From assembly GCA_029880385.1 (NCBI GenBank), contig JAOUOM010000106.1, forward strand, positions 1 to 6,799: a stretch of DNA of 6,799 nt, given 5' to 3'. Source of the DNA: Cyclobacteriaceae bacterium. Its GTDB lineage: Bacteria > Bacteroidota > Bacteroidia > Cytophagales > Cyclobacteriaceae. The first letter of the stretch is position 1. Each line of letters opens with the position of its first letter. Shown piece after piece: positions 1 to 5,755 of the stretch. A program made the position numbers and the translations under genes. The notes under the pieces were generated by a model that was not told the DNA's origin, did not search any database, and worked only from the letters and a program-made list of their open reading frames with translations.

Positions 1-1
1 T

Positions 2-226
2 GAGCAGGATGCCAGGAAACTCGTTAAGATTGGTAGTAAAATACGTAATCTCACCGAATTGGGACTGGCCGAAACGGTGTCAACACGCTTGCTTGTTGAT
101 GCCGCCAAGCTCATCCGATCCGGACTGGGGAAAAGGCTTTCGGTGGATGTTGCCATCATTGAACCTCTTACCGACGATACCGATACACTGGAAGCTCTCA
201 AAGACATGTGTCATATGATGATTTAA
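2..226 (+). CDS. norQ: NorQ/CbbQ-type MoxR-family AAA+ ATPase, C-terminal end (5' partial)
   Basis: The reading frame is open from the left edge and ends with TAA at 224-226, showing the last 74 residues. They match the CbbQ/NorQ C-terminal domain: an STRLL segment (visible residues 27-31, whose Arg is likely the sensor-2 arginine), an amphipathic VDAAKLIRSG helix, and the hallmark AIIEPLTDD near residues 51-59. The Walker A and B motifs lie outside the window. In the family, NorQ is a cytoplasmic hexameric ATPase that works with the VWA protein NorD to mature nitric oxide reductase, probably by enabling non-haem iron insertion into NorB. The next gene is norD on the same strand, starting 12 bases after this stop, or overlapping it by 19 bases if a GTG start is used. 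CbbQ, the Rubisco activase ATPase, is the main alternative; the partner's size favours NorQ. Confidence 0.9.
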   Translation, partial: EQDARKLVKIGSKIRNLTELGLAETVSTRLLVDAAKLIRSGLGKRLSVDVAIIEPLTDDTDTLEALKDMCHMMI

Positions 227-237
227 CTGACCGGCAA

Positions 238-2010
238 ATGGAAGTCGATCAACTCATTTTTAAACGGATCCTTACCTATTTTCATCGCAGGGCCAGAGAA
301 GCCGGACCCAATCAAGGCTTTAAGGTGAGTCTGAATACCCTTCGACCCCGATTGACCCTGCTGGCCAGGGCATTGACAGGGGATTCGATCCAACTAACAG
401 CATCAGAAAGAGAAGGAGGCTGGAAGGATGACACATTTTTTCTTCCAAATGAGCTCATACTCCACAATGCGGTCGATCGGAATATTGGGCACTATATTTT
501 TCGGGTGTTTTACCTCTCTGCACAACGACAGTTGGGATTTAACTGGCAACCGGATTCGGATACCCAATCGGTTGTCGATTCACAGAAAGCTGCCAAAGAT
601 AGCTCCCACGAAGTATTGGCCTTTTTATTTCAGGAATATCCTTCCCTTCATGCCTTATTCGAACAACTGACCGAAGGATTACGGATGGGTAGTAGTATCG
701 GTGGTCCGATGGAACCTGACACGACCTGGCTCTACGGACGATGGATGAAAAATTCATTCGCTTTTCAAAATCCGCAAGAGCTGGCCTATACGGATCCAAC
801 GGTTTTCAAAGCAGACCAGGCAATACCACAAACAGAAATTAAGGCTGTCCATGCCGACGAAACCAGTGTGTTGACGGTAGATAAAAAAGCTCAGGAAGAT
901 TATGTGCTCACCCATAATTTCGAAAAAGTGGAGACAGCCGATAAGTTTAATGGAGTCTGGCGCGATTTTGACGGGGATGACTCACTGAAAGAAGATTCGG
1001 ATGCCCTCAATGAAATCAACAGTAGCCAGTTGGTTCGGGTAGATGATCCCGTCCACTCCGTTTACCAGGCCGAATGGGTGGAAAATGTAAACATAGCAGA
1101 GAGTAAAGCTGCTTTTCCGGAAGGGTTTCATTTTTCCTATCCGGAGTGGTCACATGTCCAGCGTATATATAAAACAGGATTTTGCAAGGTATTTCCCCAA
1201 ACAATAAATGAATCAGATCGGGACTATTATACCAACACACTTCATTACAATAAAAAGGTGCTTTCCGACCTCCGGAAAATTTTCGCCAGAATCAACAACG
1301 ACCGTGACATCATTCGTCGACAGGTTGCAGGCGATTCTTTTGATCTTGATGCCGTCACAGACAGGTATGCAGACCTGTCGGCAAAACGCACGCCAGATGA
1401 CCGGCTGTTCCTGTCGACACAAAAACGAAAAAAAGAACTATCCATGCTCTTTTTGCTCGACCTCAGCCTTTCCAGCGATGGCTATGCGCATGGCAACCGG
1501 ATTATCGACGTTGAAAAACAGGTTTCCATATTATTTGGCGAAGTGCTGAGCGAATATGAAGTGGATTTTCAGATCGACGGTTTTTTTTCTAAAACGCGCA
1601 ATTATACCAAATACCAACACCTCAAAACCTTCGATGAACCCTGGGAAAAAGCACGCTGGAAAATCGGGGCCGTTCAGCCTCAGGGGTATACGCGCATCGG
1701 TCCGGCACTACGTCATGCCACTTCCCTCCTGAAGCAACGCAAGACACGTAAAAAGTGGCTCGTGCTGCTGTCTGATGGCAAGCCCAATGACTATGACCGC
1801 TACGAAGGAAAATATGGCATTCAGGATGTCAAACAGGCATTGAGGGAAATGGGCATGGAAGGAATCAATAATTTCGCTATCGCCATTGAAGAAGAAGCCA
1901 AATATTACCTGCCACACATGTTTGGTGACAACCATTACAACATCCTTTCCGGCCCTGTTGAAATGATCCATTCCCTGGCTAAATTGTACAAAAGAATCCA
2001 ACAGAAGTAA
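238..2010 (+). CDS. norD: NorD-type VWA-domain nitric oxide reductase activation protein
   Basis: From the chosen ATG this encodes 590 residues, close to the roughly 600 usual for NorD. The C-terminal VWA domain (about residues 400-590) has a complete metal-ion-dependent adhesion site: DLSLS (Asp408, Ser410, Ser412), Thr485 in GYTRIG, and Asp513 in LLSDGKPND followed by YDRYEGKYG, a strong NorD/CbbO signature. The N-terminal part includes REGG and FFLPNE motifs and is predicted soluble. NorD is known to pair with the NorQ ATPase to activate cytochrome-type nitric oxide reductase. ATG 238 was chosen because it follows the norQ stop without overlap and, from memory of related Bacteroidota proteins, an N-terminus like MEVDQLIF is typical. 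GTG 208 would add 10 residues and overlap norQ by 19 bases. Neither has a clear Shine-Dalgarno. CbbO is the main alternative, but it is usually longer. Confidence 0.92.
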   Translation: MEVDQLIFKRILTYFHRRAREAGPNQGFKVSLNTLRPRLTLLARALTGDSIQLTASEREGGWKDDTFFLPNELILHNAVDRNIGHYIFRVFYLSAQRQLGFNWQPDSDTQSVVDSQKAAKDSSHEVLAFLFQEYPSLHALFEQLTEGLRMGSSIGGPMEPDTTWLYGRWMKNSFAFQNPQELAYTDPTVFKADQAIPQTEIKAVHADETSVLTVDKKAQEDYVLTHNFEKVETADKFNGVWRDFDGDDSLKEDSDALNEINSSQLVRVDDPVHSVYQAEWVENVNIAESKAAFPEGFHFSYPEWSHVQRIYKTGFCKVFPQTINESDRDYYTNTLHYNKKVLSDLRKIFARINNDRDIIRRQVAGDSFDLDAVTDRYADLSAKRTPDDRLFLSTQKRKKELSMLFLLDLSLSSDGYAHGNRIIDVEKQVSILFGEVLSEYEVDFQIDGFFSKTRNYTKYQHLKTFDEPWEKARWKIGAVQPQGYTRIGPALRHATSLLKQRKTRKKWLVLLSDGKPNDYDRYEGKYGIQDVKQALREMGMEGINNFAIAIEEEAKYYLPHMFGDNHYNILSGPVEMIHSLAKLYKRIQQK

Positions 2011-2059
2011 GTCATCGCACAGTATCAGGATGCCCCATTCAGAGTCCGGGAATTCCTAT

Positions 2060-2178
2060 AACAGCAGGAGCGCCAGCGGCTGGCCCTTTGGTCATTGCAC
2101 ACCGGCTGTCCCCGCCAGGCCTTCGTACGGCCCACCATCCGGGCTATTGATCGACTCCATGGCCTTTTACCTGCTGTT
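2060..2178. repeat. GC-rich intergenic block framed by a 9-bp perfect inverted repeat
   Basis: AACAGCAGG at 2060-2068 is the exact reverse complement of CCTGCTGTT at 2170-2178, enclosing 101 bases. The enclosed stretch is visibly richer in GC than the flanks and has its own short stems: GCCAG/CTGGC at 2072-2076 and 2080-2084 with a 3-base loop, and GCCC/GGGC at 2130-2133 and 2141-2144. A T-run (2177-2180) overlaps the end of the right arm, so the whole could fold as an RNA and end transcription from norD. It could also be a dispersed non-coding repeat or a small structured RNA. I see no target-site duplication. The 61-codon frame at 2030-2215 across it shows no protein-like features. Together with the flanks this accounts for most of the 241-base gap after norD. 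Confidence 0.45.
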
Positions 2179-2210
2179 TTCTATATCTCAAAATAATTTC
2201 ACCTACAAAA

Positions 2211-2225
2211 GATAGTAATACTATC
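2211..2225. promoter_or_regulatory. 15-bp palindrome, probable TetR operator
   Basis: GATAGTAATACTATC has perfect 6-base arms (2211-2216 and 2220-2225) around AAT. It ends 9 bases before the -7 element and covers the place where a -33 element would be expected; no TTTG-like -33 motif is present there. TetR-family repressors bind palindromes of this size and often repress their own promoter, so autoregulation by the gene starting at 2252 is a reasonable inference. Confidence 0.55.
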
Positions 2226-2234
2226 ACACATGAT

Positions 2235-2242
2235 TATCTTTG
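2235..2242 (+). promoter_or_regulatory. Bacteroidota -7 promoter element for the TetR gene
   Basis: TATCTTTG matches the Bacteroidota sigma-A consensus TAnnTTTG exactly. It ends 9 bases before ATG 2252, so transcription would begin only a few bases before the start codon, or at it. No good -33 motif is seen at the usual spacing; the palindrome at 2211-2225 occupies that place. Confidence 0.55.
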
Positions 2243-2251
2243 TAAACAATT

Positions 2252-2929
2252 ATGGTAGAACTTCTGTCAAAAGTAAGCATTCGGGTAAACGAAAAAGTCT
2301 ATCTCAAGGATCCCGAATCGAGTGAGTTGGGCCGAAAGATCGTGACCCGCAGCATTGACCTGATTGATGAAATGGGGTTTGAAAGCTTTACTTTTCGTAA
2401 ATTGGGAATGGAAATCGGGTCGACGGAAGCCTCCATCTACCGCTATTTTGAAAGCAAACACCGGCTGTTACTTTACCTTACTTCCTGGTATTGGGGCTGG
2501 ATGGAATACCGCCTGGTTTTTACACTGGCAAATATTCCCTCTGCCCGGGAGCGGCTCAGGCTTGCTATCGGCCTGTTGACCGATCAGGTCACCGAAGACA
2601 GTGATTTTTCACACATCAATGAGGTAAAATTGAGCCGCATTGTTATTGCTGAATCATCAAAAGCCTATCTCACCCGTGAAGTAGACCAGGAAAACAAGGA
2701 AGGGGCCTTCCTTGGCTATAAAAAGCTTGTCGCCCGCATCAGCACAATCATTATGGAAATCAATCCCGATTTCCGGTATCCGCACATGCTGGTTTCCACC
2801 GTGATAGAAGGGGCAAACCATCAACGTTATTTTGCGGATCACCTTCCCCGTCTCACCAATGTGATCGAAGGGGAAGACTCGATAGCAGAATTTTATAAGC
2901 AGATGGTTTTCAACACCATTAATCCCTAA
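2252..2929 (+). CDS. TetR/AcrR-family transcriptional regulator
   Basis: The 225-residue product has the standard TetR layout. A DNA-binding domain at about residues 26-74 contains the helix-turn-helix FRKLGMEIGSTEASIYRYF followed by ESKHRLL, the usual family pattern. A helical ligand-binding domain of no recognisable subfamily fills about residues 80-225. About 25 residues precede the first helix. The start is supported because the next in-frame ATG (Met41) lies inside the DNA-binding domain. A -7 promoter element and a 15-bp palindrome lie immediately upstream, fitting an autorepressor. The stop is 3 bases before the small membrane protein gene, so the two are probably co-transcribed up to the terminator at 3270-3292. 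Likely targets are its own operon or a neighbouring module. The ligand cannot be inferred, and its position beside nor genes does not make it an NO sensor. Confidence 0.9.
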   Translation: MVELLSKVSIRVNEKVYLKDPESSELGRKIVTRSIDLIDEMGFESFTFRKLGMEIGSTEASIYRYFESKHRLLLYLTSWYWGWMEYRLVFTLANIPSARERLRLAIGLLTDQVTEDSDFSHINEVKLSRIVIAESSKAYLTREVDQENKEGAFLGYKKLVARISTIIMEINPDFRYPHMLVSTVIEGANHQRYFADHLPRLTNVIEGEDSIAEFYKQMVFNTINP

Positions 2930-2932
2930 TCC

Positions 2933-3256
2933 ATGATTCCTGGCATAAGCACTAAACTGAATATCCCGGTACAATCATGGCTACAAATTGGTAGTATGCT
3001 GCTTGTATTGTTGCTTGTTTTCGGTGAATTGCGCCAGCAACTAAAAGATATTTGGGATATCGATTCGATTGAATTGTCCGAAACGACGGAAAGTGAAACG
3101 GAAAGTGAAACAGAAGATGAGCTGGATGATTTTGTGTATGAGCTGTTTTCGTATGAATTTCGTCTCCAGGTAAAAAATTACAAAATGGCTGGAAAGCCGT
3201 CCTATTCCCATCGCCTTTTCAAGGATATCATTACCCCTCCTCCCGACACGGTCTAA
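2933..3256 (+). CDS. Small acidic single-span membrane protein of unknown function
   Basis: The 107-residue product begins 3 bases after the TetR stop. It has one clear hydrophobic segment at about residues 15-32 (WLQIGSMLLVLLLVF), then a strongly acidic Ser/Thr/Glu stretch at 47-67 that includes a duplicated ESET unit. The C-terminal part is basic and aromatic (about 72-100) and ends in ITPPPDTV. I do not recognise the family. With no signal-peptidase motif after the hydrophobic segment, it is more likely anchored than secreted. Tight spacing to the regulator and the terminator 14 bases after its stop support it as a real second gene of the operon. The next in-frame ATG (Met22, at 2996) would cut the membrane segment, favouring the start given. 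Confidence 0.62.
   Translation: MIPGISTKLNIPVQSWLQIGSMLLVLLLVFGELRQQLKDIWDIDSIELSETTESETESETEDELDDFVYELFSYEFRLQVKNYKMAGKPSYSHRLFKDIITPPPDTV
3089..3112 (+). repeat. 12-bp tandem duplication encoding ESET-ESET
   Basis: GAAAGTGAAACG at 3089-3100 is followed by GAAAGTGAAACA at 3101-3112, two in-frame 12-base units with one mismatch, inside the acidic linker of the small membrane protein (residues 53-60). Unit gain or loss would change linker length without breaking the frame. Confidence 0.8.
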
Positions 3257-3269
3257 CGTTTATTCCGCC

Positions 3270-3292
3270 GACAAGCCCTTTGCTTGTCTTTT
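3270..3292 (+). terminator. Rho-independent terminator after the TetR/small-protein operon
   Basis: A perfect 7-bp stem, GACAAGC (3270-3276) with GCTTGTC (3282-3288), closes the 5-base loop CCTTT and is followed by TTTT (3289-3292). It starts 14 bases after the stop of the small membrane protein gene, and it separates that operon from the SulP module. Confidence 0.78.
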
Positions 3293-3330
3293 GCCAACCA
3301 TCATTTTTTTACTAAATCCAGGTTATTCCC

Positions 3331-3370
3331 ATGGGCAGGATGTGTCATAGCAAGCGCACATCCATCCCGT
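3331..3370. promoter_or_regulatory. Long leader hairpin upstream of the SulP gene
   Basis: GGATGTG (3338-3344) and CACATCC (3357-3363) are perfect inverted repeats separated by 12 bases. Beyond a 2-base mismatch, ATGGG (3331-3335) pairs with CCCGT (3366-3370), including one G-T wobble, giving about 12 pairs in all. No T-run follows, so it is not a standard terminator. It ends 29 bases before ATG 3400. It could be a leader RNA element or a protein-binding palindrome. No convincing TAnnTTTG promoter element is visible between 3293 and 3399. Confidence 0.5.
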
Positions 3371-3399
3371 GCAACGCCTTTACCTAATTCAACCTTTTA

Positions 3400-5013
3400 A
3401 TGAATACAAATGAAACCAAAACGGGGTTTTTCTCAAACCTCAAATATGACGCACCGGCAAGTATCATTGTTTTTCTGGTGGCACTCCCGCTCTGTCTTGG
3501 AATCGCACTGGCTTCCGGTGCCCCGCTTTTTGCGGGCATTATCGCCGGCGTGATCGGCGGACTGGTTGTGTCTTTGCTTAGTGGCTCCCCTTTGGGTGTC
3601 AGTGGGCCAGCTGCAGGTCTTGCCGTAATCGTCCTGACTTCCATTCAGGAATTAGGGGCTTTTGATGCGTTTCTTTATGCCGTAGTGGTGGCCGGTATCA
3701 TCCAACTCATATTGGGATATTTCAATGCTGGTGTGATTGGCTACTTTTTCCCGTCAGCTGTTATCAAAGGGATGCTGGCGGGCATTGGGATCATTATCGT
3801 ACTCAAGCAAATCCCGCACGCCTTTGGCTATGATAAGGATCCGGAAGGTGACCTGTCGTTTTTTCAACGAGACGGTCATACTACGTTAAGTGAGCTGTCC
3901 TACATGCTGGATTCGATAAATTTTGGTGCTGTTACGATTACCCTCGTTTCCCTGGCTATCCTGATCCTTTGGGAACGTCCATTTATGAAAAAGTACGCAC
4001 TTTTTCAATGGGTGCAGGGACCCTTGGTAGCCGTGAGTTCCGGTATTGGCCTCGAATTTTTGTTTCGTGGCATCCCGGACTTTTCCCTGAGTGCCGAACA
4101 GGTGGTAAGCCTGCCAGTAGCGGAATCCGTATCCGGGTTTATTGGGCAGTTTTCTCTCCCGGACTTCAGTCAGTGGTCCAACCCGGATGTCTATCTGATT
4201 GCATTGACCATTGCCGTTGTGGCCAGTCTGGAAACATTGTTGTGCGTAGAAGCTACCGACAAGCTGGATCCACAAAAGCGGGTGACGCCTACAAACCGGG
4301 AATTGAAGGCACAAGGGGTAGGCAATATCCTGTCCGGGTTAATTGGCGGCCTGCCCATTACGCAGGTGATTGTGCGCAGCTCTGCCAATATCCAGTCGGG
4401 TGGACGTACCAAAGCCGCTGCATTCTTTCATGGTGCCCTCTTGCTTTTGTCCGTGATCTCGATTCCACATGTACTTAACCTCATTCCACTTGCCAGCCTG
4501 GCGGCCATCCTGCTGATGGTAGGCTACAAACTGGCCAAGCCGTCACTGTTTAGGCAAATGTACAAGATGAGCCGTTCCCAGTTTATTCCTTTTCTGGTAA
4601 CCGTAACCGGTATCGTTTTTACTGATTTGTTGATCGGGATTGGATTGGGTATGGTCATTGCCATTTTTCATATTTTATGGAATAATTTCAAAACTCCCTA
4701 TCATTTTGACCCGGCCAAATACGTAAAGGGCGAGCCTATTTACGTCCAATTATCTGAAAATGTAAGTTTTTTAAATAAAGCAAGCATACACCAGGCACTC
4801 ATTCAGTTGCCCCGGCAGTCAGAGGTGATCATCGATGCGTCAAAGGCCAAAAGTATCCACCCGGATGTACAGGAGATTTTTGAAGATTTTATTCAACAGG
4901 CACCAAGCCGTGAAATCAAAGTGGAATGGAAGGAAATTGAAACTAGTCCTGACCATGATCCGGTGGAACAGTTTGGATACGTTGTAGCCGAATTGTCTGA
5001 TTACCGAAAATAA
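3400..5013 (+). CDS. SulP-family inorganic anion transporter, probable bicarbonate transporter
   Basis: The 537-residue protein has the SulP (SLC26-like) layout: a hydrophobic core of about 12-14 membrane segments (residues 18 to about 428) and a cytoplasmic STAS-like domain (about 447-515). Family landmarks are SGPAAGLAVIV (68-78), the SLETLLCVEATD segment (276-287) and NIQSGGRTKAAAFFHG (330-345). The STAS region has an IIDAS stretch (477-481), the position of the conserved beta-strand in this fold. SulP proteins move sulfate, bicarbonate or other anions. The beta-carbonic anhydrase gene 36 bases downstream makes bicarbonate the most likely substrate, since SulP/carbonic anhydrase neighbours and fusions are well known, although sulfate or a mixed specificity is not excluded. 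The start codon follows CTTTTA with no Shine-Dalgarno, as is common in Bacteroidota. No truncation is visible. Confidence 0.95.
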   Translation: MNTNETKTGFFSNLKYDAPASIIVFLVALPLCLGIALASGAPLFAGIIAGVIGGLVVSLLSGSPLGVSGPAAGLAVIVLTSIQELGAFDAFLYAVVVAGIIQLILGYFNAGVIGYFFPSAVIKGMLAGIGIIIVLKQIPHAFGYDKDPEGDLSFFQRDGHTTLSELSYMLDSINFGAVTITLVSLAILILWERPFMKKYALFQWVQGPLVAVSSGIGLEFLFRGIPDFSLSAEQVVSLPVAESVSGFIGQFSLPDFSQWSNPDVYLIALTIAVVASLETLLCVEATDKLDPQKRVTPTNRELKAQGVGNILSGLIGGLPITQVIVRSSANIQSGGRTKAAAFFHGALLLLSVISIPHVLNLIPLASLAAILLMVGYKLAKPSLFRQMYKMSRSQFIPFLVTVTGIVFTDLLIGIGLGMVIAIFHILWNNFKTPYHFDPAKYVKGEPIYVQLSENVSFLNKASIHQALIQLPRQSEVIIDASKAKSIHPDVQEIFEDFIQQAPSREIKVEWKEIETSPDHDPVEQFGYVVAELSDYRK

Positions 5014-5049
5014 TCTGCCTGTATGTATAACCTTTAACAAAAGAAAAAC

Positions 5050-5703
5050 ATGGAAATAATATATGATAATGCGATAACACAAACACAAGTTTCACAAGCT
5101 GCGATAAGCCCGGCAAAGGCCATCCAAATACTCAAAGAAGGCAACGAGCGCTTTGTGAACAACAAAACCATCAAACGAGATATGAAGCGCCAGGTTGAAC
5201 AGACGGCGGAAGGTCAATTTCCCTATGCCGTAGTTCTTAGCTGCATCGATTCACGGGTGCCCACCGAACTGGTCTTTGATCAGGGTATCGGCGATATATT
5301 CAATATCCGGATAGCAGGTAATTTTGTGACAAACGAAATTCTGGGCAGTATGGAGTATGCATGCAAAGTGGCAGGGGCCAAAGCCATCGTTGTGATGGGG
5401 CATACCGATTGTGGAGCAATAAAGGGAGCCATCAACAATGTGACGCTGGGCAACCTCACGGATATGCTCAACTACCTCAAACCTGCCGTTGAGGCCACGG
5501 AAGATGTTTATGCTGACCGGTCATCCACAAATGCGGCATTTGTCAACAGCGTGGCCGAACTCAATGTTAAGCTCTCCGCAAAGGACATCCTGGTCAAAAG
5601 TGAGGTGCTCAGGCGCATGTATGAAAATAAGGAAATAGAACTGATAGGCGGGCTGTATGAAGTTAAAACCGGCCGGGTTCAATTCATCAAATACGAGGCA
5701 TAA
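5050..5703 (+). CDS. Beta-class carbonic anhydrase
   Basis: This 217-residue enzyme reversibly hydrates CO2 to bicarbonate. The beta-class zinc site is intact: Cys65 in SCIDSRVP with the Asp67/Arg69 dyad, then His118 and Cys121 in GHTDCGA. Length is normal for the bacterial family. No signal peptide is seen, so it is expected in the cytoplasm. It lies 36 bases after the SulP transporter on the same strand and is followed by a terminator, consistent with a two-gene operon that imports bicarbonate and equilibrates it with CO2 for carboxylases, anaplerosis or pH control. The start lies after the A-rich sequence AAAAGAAAAAC. About 40 residues precede the core fold, including a helix AKAIQILKEGNERFVNN typical of the family. 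Confidence 0.96.
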   Translation: MEIIYDNAITQTQVSQAAISPAKAIQILKEGNERFVNNKTIKRDMKRQVEQTAEGQFPYAVVLSCIDSRVPTELVFDQGIGDIFNIRIAGNFVTNEILGSMEYACKVAGAKAIVVMGHTDCGAIKGAINNVTLGNLTDMLNYLKPAVEATEDVYADRSSTNAAFVNSVAELNVKLSAKDILVKSEVLRRMYENKEIELIGGLYEVKTGRVQFIKYEA

Positions 5704-5715
5704 AACTGATGGATG

Positions 5716-5755
5716 AGGGGCATGCATGCGTTTATCGGATTCATGCCCCTTTTTT
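5716..5755 (+). terminator. Rho-independent terminator after the carbonic anhydrase gene
   Basis: AGGGGCATG (5716-5724) pairs perfectly with CATGCCCCT (5742-5750) over a 17-base loop, followed by T5750-T5755. It begins 12 bases after the carbonic anhydrase stop. Its right arm and T-run form the last codons and most of the stop codon of the convergent flavoprotein gene. On the minus strand the same stem lacks a T-run, so it serves mainly plus-strand transcripts. Confidence 0.82.

Noticed and set aside
2054..2184. Integron attC-like site, suggested by AAC and GTT at the ends of the paired arms
   Set aside because: The boxes do not fit: the 5' side reads CTATAAC rather than RYYYAAC, and the 3' side GTTTTCT rather than GTTRRRY. 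There is no cassette array or integrase here.
2053..2186. Target-site duplication around the GC-rich block (similar TTCCTATA and TTCTATAT flanks)
   Set aside because: The similar stretches are not identical and do not both abut the inverted repeat, so they do not support transposition.
2030..2215. Small open frame of 61 codons between norD and the TetR gene
   Set aside because: It crosses the GC-rich inverted-repeat block, has low-complexity Pro/Ser/Gly composition, no recognisable domain and no translation signal. It is more likely chance coding across a structured non-coding element.
3289..3317. Possible SulP promoter with TTTTG as -33 and TACTAAAT as -7
   Set aside because: The -7 candidate matches TAnnTTTG poorly and the -33 candidate is the T-run of the preceding terminator, so I do not call it.
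3886..4314. Long antisense frame inside the SulP gene, and other overlapping frames within norD, SulP and the flavoprotein
   Set aside because: They lie within genes with strong family matches in another frame and show no domain or start-site support.
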